From Notospermus geniculatus (lineage: Eukaryota > Nemertea > Pilidiophora > Heteronemertea > Lineidae), in assembly GCA_002633025.1 (NCBI GenBank), contig NMRB01000054.1, positions 394,703-458,702 on the forward strand: a stretch of DNA of 64,000 bases. Direction: 5' to 3'. Made by a program: the position numbers and the translations under genes. The notes below the pieces were generated by a model. That model was not told where the DNA came from. It saw nothing but the letters and a program-made list of their open reading frames with translations, and made no database searches. This document shows, piece by piece, positions 12,101 through 22,912 of the stretch (position 1 is its first letter; every line of letters starts with the position of its first letter).

Positions 12101-13203
12101 GGCACCATTTTTTTCACTCCTGCCAAATATCCAGCGGGCACCAAAATAGCCTACAGCTTAAATAGTGTCCCTGTGCATGTGTGTGTGTATTGTGGGTCTC
12201 TGTCTTTGACACTAAACCACCTAGCAGCCTAGAGTAGACCAGCATCTTTCTGCATCCACTATCTTCTTAAATGTTATGTACCATGTGTAGGCTACGGTAA
12301 GCAGTCCTGGGACCATATTTATGAAGCCTTCGCAACTTTGCGTTCACGCAAATCTATTGTAAGGCAGTCAGTGAACAATAGGGCATGTGTCGCCAAACAA
12401 TACATTTGCGTGAACGCAAAGTTGCGAAGGCTTCATCAATGTGGCCCCAGGTCCTCAGCTGTCCAATTATGGCTTGCTCAGTGTCTTCAAAGAGATGTGT
12501 GACGGTACTACTACAGTGTGATGCGGTGCCTGGACGGAGTTGAGCGAGACTAGTGGGATTTCCCCGAAATGATTACCCGGTAACAGAGGCAACGACAGAA
12601 AACGCTCGTGTTTGGAATCGGCGGGCGTGATAGCGCTCGTGTTTTTTCAACGACCGGCGGCACGCGCCACTCAAGTGTCTGGCGGGCGTTGTCAGTCGCG
12701 CTCCTGACCAGTAGTTTACGGGCGCTTGCGGGCGCAGGCGTGATCGCGCCCGTTTCCTGGCATGCTCTGCAAAATTGTGCTTCAGCAACTACACTCTAAG
12801 ATGCATTACATGTATACATTCCAGAACTTGCTGACAAATTGGCATGTCTTATCCGAGCACTTACCAAGGAATCCAGTTCAAAGTCCACCATTCCCCTCCT
12901 CACCAAATTCTCACGAAGATCCTGCACATTTTCCAGCTTTCTATCCAAGTCAAGATCCAATTCTATCACAGATGTATTCAGCTTGTCGGCATTACTAACA
13001 AACAGTGCCGATTTACCAGAATGTGAGCTGTAACGCCGAAGTACCAAGCACCGCCAGAGGGAGAGATCATTCCTTCTACACCCTAACTTAACGATGGCCA
13101 TCTCGCATGCCGCCACCTGTTGAGATAAACTGTAACAATATCTTACGTTCCCAAGAATCTGAAGACTAGGCCTATTTCTGTTTGTGTACAGCAAGCAGGA
13201 CAT
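9187..13203 (-). CDS. Mitochondrial seryl-tRNA synthetase-like protein (SLIMP/SARS2-type, motif 2 degenerate)
   Basis: Eleven exons (transcript order): 12865-13203, 11823-11927, 11632-11709, 11367-11441, 10664-10912, 10260-10541, 10007-10113, 9792-9885, 9662-9721, 9419-9583, 9187-9276. All phases match and the joined CDS is 1644 nt (547 aa). Features: Arg/Ser-rich N-terminus suited to mitochondrial import (a second start, MAIVKLGCRR, is also possible); a charged helical arm region; GLKLPNSIHP, typical of mitochondrial SerRS; core YYMKGDLSILEQA and EGCGVDTSNP; motif 3-like SALNIPRFMMALLE with its Arg kept. The motif 2 region reads RSYKPVND...SRSLLSVSQAVE, lacking the FRxE arginine/glutamate and the RGLxRVHxF pattern, so aminoacylation is doubtful. 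This resembles the SerRS-like SLIMP paralogue known from invertebrates. The splice acceptor at 9721 is the least certain boundary. Confidence 0.85.
10998..11245. mobile_element. MITE with AAGGGCACCGCACACTAGCGA ends
   Basis: The left end AAGGGCACCGCACACTAGCG is matched in reverse complement by CGCCAGTGTGCGGAGCCCTTT at the right, two or three mismatches. About 248 bp, no ORF. Intron of the SerRS-like gene. Confidence 0.65.
12308..12449. mobile_element. Long-arm foldback MITE
   Basis: TGAAGCCTTCGCAACTTTGC (continuing GTTCACGCAAAT) is matched perfectly for about 32 bp by its inverse, with further imperfect pairing out to TGGGACCATATT / AATGTGGCCCCA. It lies in the first intron of the SerRS-like gene. 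Confidence 0.75.
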
Positions 13204-14061
13204 TATGGCACTTTAGCTCTGAAATACCTCGCATCAGCTAAACCCTAGGAGGTGTTGATGACGTTACTGTCACTTTTCACTGGCAGATCCATATCCAAGT
13301 AAATCACGTTCGGCCCCCTAACCTAAGTGACAGGCCAAAAGATGCAGGTCAACCCAGGCCCAGGGGCCACACAGAAATCAGAATAAGTTTATTATGCCTT
13401 GTAAATTAACATGCACAGATGGCCAAGCGGACAGATGGTTGTCCGAAAATAGAATCTAACCACTGAGTGCTTCCTCTGACGGAGCGTCCATTTGTCGGAT
13501 GACAGCGGCGGGCGCAGTAAATCATGCGATTTCATCAATATCAAACACTGACAACTCACCAACTAACGACTATTACATCAGAGTAATATCTGTCTCCACT
13601 CGATTCTTTCAAATACGGAAAAGTTGATTCAATTTCTCTCTAAAAAGAGTTATTACGGGAAATCGAGCGAAACACACATTTGTGGCAATTTGTTCTATCT
13701 TGCGTTTGTGGTGTTCCATTCAGCTCGGAATCGTTCGGAAGACCTCGGAGATGTTCGGAACAGACGTAGCCTGGTCGCTTGTCCTCGAGCGGATCGAGGA
13801 AAGCGGAAGAGTCTAAAAAGACGCGGCAATCTCGACGCGGGAATTTTGAATCATAGATTGGGTTATATTAATTTTCTTTCAGTTTACTGAGTACAAATAG
13901 GAAGTGCAAAACGCGAGAAGAGAATTTGTGCATGAAAGAGGAACGCACTTTTATTCCGCATGGACATTATTTTCAGGGTGATATAGGCCTAAGCCTGATC
14001 CACGCTAACTGATTCATAGATGTTCGCGAATGTTACATCTTTTTCGTAAAGGCGTATTCTG
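13204..14061. other. Intergenic, divergent interval without a recognisable gene
   Basis: It separates the 5' end of the SerRS-like gene from the 3' end of the CBM20 gene. An 88-codon plus-strand frame at 13624-13890 has no recognisable domain. No clear repeat was seen. Confidence 0.5.
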
Positions 14062-15106
14062 TCAAAAAGGGACACCAGAGATGGATAACTTTGTTTTTCC
14101 AAAATAGATGGCAACCGCCGTTCCAAAGACAACCGTCGGGAGGGCAATACAGAGGATGAGGCGCCATTTGCCGCCGAATGGTGAACCGGTGAGGTCTTCC
14201 TCCAACGCGGACCAGTCCACCTCTGCCTCAGATCCAGAGTCGCAAGGCTTCCGCTGTTTCTTCCGTCGTTTCGTCGATCTTGCAGCTGAAACGGAACAAA
14301 AGGGATTTATGGGATAGACAAAGCCCGATAGCGGTCGGGGCTGATATGCTTCATGTTCCTTTCCGGTGTAGTAGAATGTCATGTACCCCGATATGAGATG
14401 TCCCCCAACAAAAGATTCTGACGGAATAAGCGGCAGCTACAATAGGCCGGACACTAACAGACAGGAACTTCTGTCATGAGATGTCCCCTAACAAAAGAAG
14501 CGGACATCTGGTATCGGGAACTAACATTAGATTTCATTACACCTGCCTCAGCGCCGAGACAACGGGCTGAGACGCCAAAAACAAAAGGCAAGCGGCCAGT
14601 GTTTCTGCACAAAAGAGAGCTAGATAGGCCTACGCCATTGGTTTTTCGATAGGGAAACACATCATTCACTCTGTCTTCGCCTCCACTGAACGGCTCACCT
14701 ATTATTGTGTAGACTTCATCCAAATCCCACGGAAGAAGAAACATTTTCGATCTTCTCTCGATGTTCAGCACCCGATGCCTCCTCCCCTCTAACTCCCAAT
14801 AAATGATTTCCTTCGGGTCACTCTGTACATGTATCACAAGTTTAGCCTCGTGGGTCATCTTTGCAGGCAGGGACACTTTGACCGCCCACCATCCATCGTA
14901 ACATTTCGTCATCGTCCTCGGAGTGATCCATTCTCCGAGTTCCTCCGAGGAGCCCGTGATACCGAGACAGGCGCCGTCATAATCCAACTTATAGTGAGTC
15001 AGGAAGATCACCTCCACGTGACCCGAACCCGGGGATATCTTTGGCAACAGTCGTTTGATATCCTCGTCGATAAACCTCCTTTCATTGTAGTATCTGTCGA
15101 GCAGAC
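14062..15106 (-). CDS. CBM20 starch/glycogen-binding protein with C-terminal membrane anchor (5' partial)
   Basis: Two exons are supported: 14699-15106 and 14062-14285, joined in phase 1 through an AG|GTGAGC donor. The first encodes a CBM20-type carbohydrate-binding domain: HYKLDYDGACLGITGSSEEL then GEW, YDGWWAVKVSLPA, and IIYWELEGRRHRVL. The second carries a basic stretch RSTKRRKKQRK, an acidic segment, and a hydrophobic helix (LILCIALPTVVFGTAVAIYF) 13 residues from the stop, giving a tail-anchor topology. CBM20 with a membrane anchor recalls vertebrate STBD1 (glycogen tethering/glycophagy), but STBD1 has its anchor at the N-terminus, so orthology is not claimed. The 5' exon(s) were not identified; an in-frame ATG at 15167 lies upstream of the likely acceptor and could be an alternative start. 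Confidence 0.72.
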
Positions 15107-15178
15107 CTGAAAATGACCGGTGTAGTACAACCGATGCCCTCCGATATGGGATGTCTCCCAACAACATTAAGCGGACTA
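14360..15178. repeat. Direct repeats flanking the CBM20 exon
   Basis: Sequence at 14360-14430 (CCGGTGTAGTAGAATG... GATATGAGATGTCCCCCAAC) and at 15116-15178 (CCGGTGTAGTACAACC... GATATGGGATGTCTCCCAAC) is directly repeated on either side of the exon; a shorter third match is near 14475-14500. Confidence 0.6.
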
Positions 15179-17748
15179 TTCGCGCCGAGTGAAAGATTCC
15201 CGCAGAACAGTTTCCGGAGCGGGCCGCTGTTGCATTTTACCAGTTATTGTACGAATAACACGGGTTGTTTGGTTCACTTTGGACAGACGCGAAAATCCGC
15301 TATAACGGATCGAACAGCACCATATTGGACTCCAGACAGAACAAGACCCTCAATCGGGACAAACAATGCAAGGGGACATCCGACTAAGACGGGGGCATTA
15401 TAGATTCTATCACACCGGCACATCACAAGTTCTTGTCTACGTCGGCCGCCCGCCGCCCAACGCAAAGCGTTGTCACTTTCGGAAGAAATTCATCTGTCCC
15501 AACATGCAATGTTTGCAATAGTAAAGTGTCCTGGATACATTTACCAGCAGTTATCGAGTCCAAGACGAACATCTGACAGAGAGCCAAGAAACTGGCGTAA
15601 AATCGCTGTACTTGGAAACCGACCTGACTCGGCACGTCTGTGCGTTTGTCCCCCATTGTCAAGTCGCGGGATCGCGGCCCATTTAGGCCGTCTAACGTAC
15701 ATTGACAAATGGGGATCAATGGCACACCCTGCGCAACACACGCCGAGGGGTCGTATCTCAATTTACCTTCTTGATGCGCCATGCCAAGTCTTCCTTGCGG
15801 AGGCCTCAGGTGTTGCGCAAACCAAACTGGGCTAAAGTGCGATGGTCCTTCACCAACCCGATGAGTCCGACCACCAGCACCCCAAAAATACAAATTTTCC
15901 GTTGTTCCACGTGCACTGTTTCAACCCAAAGAATTAGATCGAATCGAGTTGGTGGGGATAGACATCACGCACGGGGTGGTGGTTCCTAGGCAGTGTCGTC
16001 AAGTTCTTATCCTCGTTACCAACGTCGTAGTCTCGTGCCACCAGACTCTGCAATTTTCAATTTTAGAGTCTGGTCCGGATGGTACCTTTTTCTTGTAAAA
16101 TCCATCATGGCGGACAATCTACCGCCGATGACGTAGAACACAATGCACAATCAAAGCAAAAAGCATTCAGCGTGCGAGTAAAACTGCAGTATTTGTACCC
16201 CTTGCTGTTAGGCCTACTGCACTTTTTATAGCATAATTCCCTCCCCAATCGAAAAAATATAAATATACTTGCCTGAAATTCCAATGAAAGACACTATAAA
16301 TTGACTTGACAACACAAATTGAGGCGATTCACCTCACTAATTTTCACGCTTCAAGTTCTCTAGTCTCACGCGGTCAGACTCTTACATTACCATTACAGAG
16401 TCTGACACCACTCGTGTATATTTTATGCACGGTCAATACATTGAGAGAGCTAGCCGCAGCCGCATTTACGCACTTTTTCGTCATGTGAAAACACTTGTCA
16501 TATGCAATGCATAAGTCATGTACTTACCGTACATCACTGTACATAATATATGTATGCTATACAATGCTTCATATACCATGGCAGCAATATTTGCATCATG
16601 TGACTGCTACATTATTGTCATTCATTCATAGCGCGTCGATTCGGCCTGTCGCAACGTTCTGCGACCAGTAAAGCGAGATTTCACGAGATTTGGTCGAGTG
16701 GTGTCAGTCGCTCCGCGGGAAGCTACTCCAGCGCCGCGCGTGGCGACTGACTGAGTGAGTCTACAAGTTCTCTGGGCACCGCCATATTCCCCCTGCAGCC
16801 TACGTCACCAAATTTTGAAACTAGCCAATCAGCGAAGCTGACCTCATTTCAAATTATCGAAATGAGGTCACACAATGAGAATTGCGTTCCGTGCCAGACC
16901 CTCGGTCTGACGACCTCGGAGTATGACCGAGGGGCTGGTTGCGCGAGACTACCAACGTCGCGGTTGGGAGATGTGACGTCACGCTCCGTACGTCACAGTT
17001 GAGTTTGTCGCGGTCAACACGCGGTGATTGCGCTCGCTTCCCGCCCAGCGCTACCGACCTCAGAGTGAGTTGGCCGATGTGCTGCTTTTTTTAGGGAGTA
17101 TATCTTAAAAACTAAAAGGTCCGTAGTTGCATATGCACAGACATGCCATGCACCGTTCTGTCTTTCAGTTTTCACTTCCACAAATCGTCTGAGAAACTGA
17201 CCCGCACGTACTACACTTAACATATATGCAACTTTTATTACACCTAGGCCTACCAAGATATAATTTTTCACGTTTGTGACCGTCCGTTCCGTCACATCAA
17301 AGCAGGTACCCCCCCCCCCCGTATACAAAAATATTTTCGCGTGTAAAAATTCTCGCGAAAATCGAGAAATCAAAGTTTCGCCGCGAATATTAATACAAGA
17401 ATACAGAATACAGAAAGTTTATTGCTCCGTAAAATCTACATGGTTTTATAGGAGGAAATACAATAAACAAATAATACACGCGTACAGGAAGGGCGCTGTC
17501 AGTGTCAGTAATCAGACCTAATCTATTGCACTCTACACTTTCAATAATGACCTTGACACCAGTCAAGGCCAAATAGACATACAAATACAAAGATGCCCGG
17601 CCTGATTTTTCTAATATTTTTTTGTGCCGACTTGGAATCACAAATCGGGTTTTGTAGTCCTCTCTTATATTTTTGGTAGCACCTAATTTTGATCAATGGC
17701 ACAATGAACAAAAAGATTCCCTGATGTTTTCTGAAACTGTCATCCAAT
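15107..17748. other. Gene-poor interval between CBM20 and C45 genes
   Basis: Open frames at 15423-15893 (-) and 17014-17373 (-) show no domain. Fragments such as CAGACTCTG...AGAGTCTGG at about 16045-16075, 16370-16405 and 16890-16960 look like decayed inverted repeats. A C-run at about 17308-17320 and AT-rich sequence precede the C45 stop. The missing 5' exon of the CBM20 gene may be here. Confidence 0.4.
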
Positions 17749-20700
17749 TTAGGCAGGTAACTGGAATGTATGCTCCGGTGTACTTCTCTTTGGATTATCA
17801 CCGTAAACGGCTAGAGTATTCTTCTTCAAATCAAACACACCTGAAATGAGAGAGCTTGGCATATTTTTCATGACAATTCATAAAATCTGAACAGAATAGT
17901 CAGTCTTGTGCCTCTCCCCCTTTCAAAATCCTGGCCCCTCCCATGCTGTCTGATCAACCTTTCAGGGTGTGTCTTCTTCCTATTCAATAGGAGCTGTTAG
18001 TGAGTTGATCAATAGGTGTCACTACGGACACCTAGAACTTTGCTGCCATCTTTTGGCAATAGGCGTGGCTGACTGCTCCTATTCTGCCATGAACTTGTTA
18101 ATGATTAAAGAACGATGCGCTGGAGCCAGATCAAAGGTGCTTAACGGCATAACGAATGTAAATAATGAAGAGTTCGTTTATTTGAATTATAGTCTGTTTA
18201 GTTATAGTCCCTTTCTAAACCCATGTAATGCTCACTCACCAGTTGCAAATGTACACAGATTAAACAGAGTATCTTCCTGTCTTTCTCCGGTTGGGCCCTC
18301 ATCGCCGATGATCTTGAGAAGGTCACCAACAGACGTAGGTGGAGGAAACTGGTTATAATACGCCCTCCTTATTGGTGAAGTTTTCCCGGTGAAGGAATCA
18401 GCAAGAAGAGTATCAATATGCTGATAGCTGAAGTGGAGATTGAGAATCACATCTGGTGGTCGTAATCTTGTGGTAACAAGACATAGGCAGTTCTACAGGG
18501 TGCCCCAGGAAAAGTGTCCCTCGATCAACAGCATTTCTATTGTTCGAAGGACACTCACTGGGCCACCCTGTAGCTGTTTCACATTGGCTCTAAACCGTAA
18601 TAAGACGCCTAGGCCAGCTGAACTTCAACTAGGAGGAAACGTCCAAAGGACAAAAGACGAATGCAACTGGCTGTGAACTGTGAAAACCAGGCCATAAAGG
18701 CAACCTGACAGTACGTCAGGCCTAAAGAGATTGTACACCTACATATTTGCATGAAAGTACGGTCCACTGACATCGCAGTCAGGCGTTGGGCCGATGACTG
18801 TCTTCTTCACAATAGAGGAGTTGTGGTCAGGGTCAGCAAGGGTCTCAAAGTTACAGAAGACTTTGGGAGACTTGTTTAGTGAACAGGCCGAGTTCAAACT
18901 GAAATGAAAACAATCATTCATTATTGTAGTACATGTATTAGCACAGCTAGCAGCTGTGGTCGAATAGCTGCCTAGACACACACACCACCGCCGGCAAAAA
19001 ATCTGTCCCTGATGGAGGATGAGCATGAGGATGTGACATCAGGGAATCTCTTCTTATTACCTGATCCCAAGTGCTATCCCATGCCCTTCATCTTTGAGTA
19101 TCTCTTCTATTTCATCAAATGATTTAGCAGCCAAGGCAGCCCTCACCAAAAACGCAACAGCTGAAAAGAATATTGGGGGAAAATCGTTGAGAATGCGATC
19201 AGCAGATTGTGGTGCAGGACACGCCGAGTACTAAAGTCTGGAAATGCTACCACAGACATATTACATGATGTTCCACAGGAAAGGAATTGATGAAGTCCAT
19301 TTCTAATTGGAGGGCCTAAGTGAGCAATCAGGAACTGGGTAGTAGCAGTGCACTTACGGACTCGTCGTTCCAGGAGAGTGTGAGGTGCCAGTGTGTTGAT
19401 TGTGTGGGTCATTCCATAGTCATTAAGGCCAAAACAGTACCCAGGAAGACAACCTAGACGAAGTACTGTTGTTAGAACTTGGAAAGTACAGTGTACCGAA
19501 CCTCTTTTATTGACGAACCTTTGGGACTGCCCCCATGATGTCCTCATTACAAAGCATGAACAATTAGGGACTGAACTTTAATGGAAAGGTGTGGCACTAC
19601 CCCAGAAGATTTTGGATGTTTTCAAGGAAAGCAAATGAAAGGTACTGGCGGCGGTAAACGCTGACCTGGCCAACAATATGCTGTGAACCTTTCTTCAGCA
19701 GACCAGAACTTCCCACGTTGCTTATCATCCGTTATGTGAGCAGACACAATATAAGTGATGTCTTCAAAGCTTTCAAAACCATCTTCATTGTGCACATGGG
19801 CCATCTGGAATAACAAGATTAACAAAGTACATTGGAACCTCCCTTAGCAGACACCTCTGCCAGGAGGACACCTCTCTATTAAGGACACAAATGTTCAGTC
19901 CCAAACTGGTCATTTCTATTCATGTTCACCTCTGTAATCAACCTCTCAATTCTGTCAATCAGTCCCGAAGGTGTCCTTAATCACCGTGGAGGATCGCGAT
20001 ACCATACAGCCGCGTCATTCTACATGAAATTCATCCGTGAATGCAGTGCTTTTGTCAGGGGAATTGCAGAAAAACGACACAAGATATGCCTTATATGAAA
20101 CATCCAAAAGAAAGTTTACATTTACAGTCACCTGATGAAATGAATAAAAACAAGTTTTTTTTTGTCCACGACCTGTCTATTTGGACGAGATTCTGCCGAA
20201 TGTCACCAGCAGTGACCGCCTTGTGCAACACCCCATCGATGACGTAGCGACGTCACAGCGTCAGAATGGAGGGTGCCGCTTTCTTCCATGTCTTCCGCGG
20301 ACTCGCATTTTCAGCATAGATTTTTACAATGATGCCGAATAGTTTGTCCATCCTTTTGCATTTCATCAGGTGACTGTAAATGTAAACTTTCTTCTGGATG
20401 TTTCATATATGGCATATCGTGTGTCGTTTTTCTGCAATTCCCCTCACAAAAGTACTGCATTCACGGATGAATTTCATGCAGAATGACGCGGCGAGATGGC
20501 GGGCCTCCGCGGCTGTATGGTATCGCGATTCCCCAGGGTGTTAATAGAGAGGTTCCACTGTATTGAACCAGTAGTCATCTTCAGGTGTGTTGCAGAATAC
20601 ATATCCCAGCAGAAGTCATGCAAATTTGTTCAAGCTGGGATGGACTCACGACGTCACTAGGCCTGAAAAAGTTGTGCATAGTAGCTAGTACCGGTACCTG

Positions 20701-22106
20701 TACTTACAGTGTCTGCGNACCTCTCAATTCTGTCAATCAGTCCCGAAGGTGTCCTTAATAGAGAGGTTCCACTGTATTGAACCAGTAGTCATCTTCAGGT
20801 GTGTTGCAGAATACATATCCCAGCAGAAGTCATGCAAATTTGTTCAAACAGGGATGGACCGTACTACGTCACTAGGCCTGAAAAAGTTGTGCATAGTAGC
20901 TAGTACCGGTTGGTACCTGTACTTACAGTGTCTGCGTTGTTGACCATGATGTCAGAGCAGTGCCCCATAGGGGTAGCATATCTTGCATTGTGCTTGGTAT
21001 TTCTGTACAATTCACACCATAAGTTTGCTGCCCATAACTGAAAAAGATGAAGAGGCCACTAGCAATGTCAAGGTTACTTTCTTGTGTAGAGTTCACTGAC
21101 ATTGGGAGCTCTTTGAAGACACCTCCGCAGGACGACACCTTTCTATTAAGGACACTGAATCAGTGCTGCAATGGGTCACTTCTATTCATTTTGACCTGAG
21201 TAATTAGGACACCTCACAATTACAGACACCATCCCACAGGTGTCCATAATTGAGAGATTCCTCCGTTAGTTTGTTATTACATCGACTCCGATGAATCTAA
21301 GTCAGTCATTTTGAAGTGGTATGATGACTTGCCGTGTCTTCTGGAATGTCCGCTCCATCAGCCATTCCGCGGATTTCGTCAACATATTGTGGATAGGCCT
21401 CTTCTGCTGCAGACTTGTACCCAGCAAGCACCTGAAAGAAAGATGGGGAACACAGGTCACAGTCTGGAGGTCCAGTCAACAGGAAACCACAACATGCAAC
21501 TGCAGGTTGAGGAGAAAATTCGGAGAGATTTCCCAGACTTACCTCCTTTCCCGCCTTGCCTCGGACAAACTCAGCATTGTCCATGCATATGTCCCAACCC
21601 TCAGTTGCCTTGGCAATGTTGTCTTTAAAGGTTTTACCCTAAAAAAATTTCAAATCATGTCGTAACATCAATGTCCTCTTGTCTCCAATGAAAACGCCTT
21701 CTGACGTGCATGACATTGGTCAAAACCAGTCACAGCATAGCGACAGTCTTCTTACAGTAGGCAAGCGCGGATCCAAGGGGGGGCACACCCGGCCCGTGCC
21801 CCCCCCTCTATTTTGTGGAAAATCTTTAAAATTGACCAGGAAATTTCGAAATTTTGAAAAAGATGTTACAATTTGACCGAGGTTTTCCAAGATGTGCGCT
21901 GGCTGTGCCCCCTCTTTCCCATGATTCTGGATCCGCCCCTGGTAGGCCTAGGGCCTACTTTGCAGCATCACTTCACAGGGAAGTCTACATTTTCTGACAT
22001 CGGGCCTCTTTCCAAAGACGATACATTCACATTTTCGGATGTTACTCACTATATTGTGTCCGACCTCATAATGCGTCCCAGATGTTTCCAGTAACGAGAT
22101 CTTCAT
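17749..22106 (-). CDS. Peptidase C45 / acyltransferase-like amidohydrolase (Tan-like)
   Basis: Ten exons in transcript order: 22050-22106, 21543-21638, 21333-21431, 20927-21037, 19666-19804, 19358-19453, 19061-19160, 18743-18898, 18240-18427, 17749-17840; all phases agree, giving 377 aa. C45/AAT family hallmarks: SGTHYEVGHNIG at the N-terminus, EIRGMADGADIP, the nucleophile region MGHCSDIMVNN (Cys111), HVHNEDG, PGYCFGLNDYGMTHTINTL, and LFNLCTFATGVFDL near the end. The family includes penicillin acyltransferase and insect Tan (N-beta-alanyl-dopamine hydrolase); members are Ntn-type hydrolases that activate themselves by cleaving before the Cys. The substrate here is unknown. Odd points: His rather than Gly precedes the Cys, and the intron after exon 3 has a GC donor. 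An upstream acceptor at about 22199 would extend the N-terminus, so the start is provisional. Confidence 0.85.
17986..18083. mobile_element. MITE, AATAGGAGC family (copy 3, opposite orientation)
   Basis: AATAGGAGCTGTTAGTGAG at the left and TGACTGCTCCTATT at the right. Interior is the reverse complement of copies 1 and 2 (TTTTGGCAATAGG). Last intron of the C45 gene. Confidence 0.65.
18493..18573. mobile_element. Short MITE with CTACAGGGTG ends
   Basis: CTACAGGGTGCCCCAGGAAA and its inverse CACTGGGCCACCCTGTAG bound 81 bp; AGTGTCC/GGACACT continues the arms. Intron of the C45 gene. Confidence 0.65.
19832..20560. mobile_element. TA-flanked CATTGGAACC/GGTTCCACTG element, interrupted by a nested insertion
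   Basis: The left end TACATTGGAACCTCCC and right end GGTTCCACTGTA are inverted; TA sits outside both, as in Tc1/mariner-type non-autonomous elements. Interior has repeated AGGACACC and CTCTCTATTAAGG motifs. It is split at 19982-20540 by another element. C45 gene intron. Confidence 0.65.
19982..20540. mobile_element. 559-bp foldback element with TTAAT duplication, nested and dimorphic
   Basis: The ends CACCGTGGAGGATCGCGATA and TATCGCGATTCCCCAGGGTG are inverted; arms of about 150 bp (for example TTTACATTTACAGTCACCTG / CAGGTGACTGTAAATGTAAA) face each other. TTAAT occurs at 19977-19981 and 20541-20545. The neighbouring second copy of the locus has a single TTAAT at 20755-20759 with no insertion. 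Confidence 0.85.
20544..20940. repeat. Near-identical segment pair across a single N
   Basis: 20544-20717 and 20756-20937 are almost identical, including the donor side of a C45 exon (ACTTACAGTGTCTGCG); the N at 20718 separates them. Sequence right after the N matches 19941-19981. Best read as two alleles joined in tandem. Confidence 0.8.
21112..21265. repeat. Decayed relative of the CAGTGGAACC element
   Basis: GACACCTTTCTATTAAGGACAC, CAATTACAGACACC and GGTGTCCATAATTGAGAG are degenerate versions of motifs in 19832-20560. Intron of the C45 gene. Confidence 0.5.
21766..21948. repeat. GCGGATCCAAGGGGG element (reference copy)
   Basis: GCGCGGATCCAAGGGGGG at the left and inverted CTGGATCCGCCCCTGG at the right, with a C-rich stretch and AAAATCTTTAAAATTGACC inside. 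Relatives at 42857-43155, 43258-43440, 48330-48500, 48606-48790 and 55141-55408. Confidence 0.6.
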
Positions 22107-22838
22107 CTTGGTGAGGTAAATCAGATGTACGCTTGACCTTGGCAATTCGATTCTAATTACATATTCAACCAGACCCTTTTTCACCAAAAGGGGCAAAACC
22201 TGCAAAAAAATACACACAGAATCTCATCATCGATGGCATGGGAACACACCTGAAGAATGACTAGGCCTAAAGTAAAATGCACCCAAGCCTCCTCCTGCTC
22301 AGCGGTAGACCTACTATGACCAGATGACAAGCCTCTGGCTCGAGGCAATCTCAGACCGACAGGTGCAGGATGGCCCAGAGACCCCCCCCCCCCGGCCCAA
22401 CATGCCGGAGATAGGCCTCAGCTGAGCTAGACCCCCGGCCCCATAAGTGACAATCGATCCTCAGGGCCGTCGAGTGCCGGGGAAATAAAATGCCACGAAG
22501 TGGTGGCTCTTTGGCCCCTATTATGATTGAACTGAATGGACCAGTAGGCCTAGGTGGCGCTTCTAGGGCCATACGTCTCCTCTCTTTTGGTTGGTGGGGT
22601 ATGTGAGGCCACAGCCTCTGATCCAGAGGACAACAATTACTGTTACACCGAATGGTGGTGATCACAACCGGTAGCTTTTTGCTGGACTACATTCGATTAG
22701 AGCCCTGGGTGCTGACAACGAAGTGTAGACCTACGGCGCAACATTTAGATCTCCATAATGCTACTCAGTCCAGGAAACGGAGAGGAATAGACTGATTTCA
22801 GAGACGCCCTCCTTGCTTACCTGGATACTCTGTTTCAC

Positions 22839-22912
22839 TAGACTGGTCCCCGTCCTCGCGCCATGCCGCTAACACGAGTTGCGGAGTGGCTCAAGGACAA
22901 CGAACCAGTCTA
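22839..22912. mobile_element. AGACTGGTTCC hairpin element
   Basis: TAGACTGGTCCCCGTCCT at the left, AGGACAACGAACCAGTCTA at the right; 74 bp. Confidence 0.6.

Noticed and set aside
15423-15893. 156-codon minus-strand frame as the CBM20 5' exon
   Set aside because: No domain, no compatible phase-1 donor seen, and the composition looks like CpG-rich non-coding sequence.
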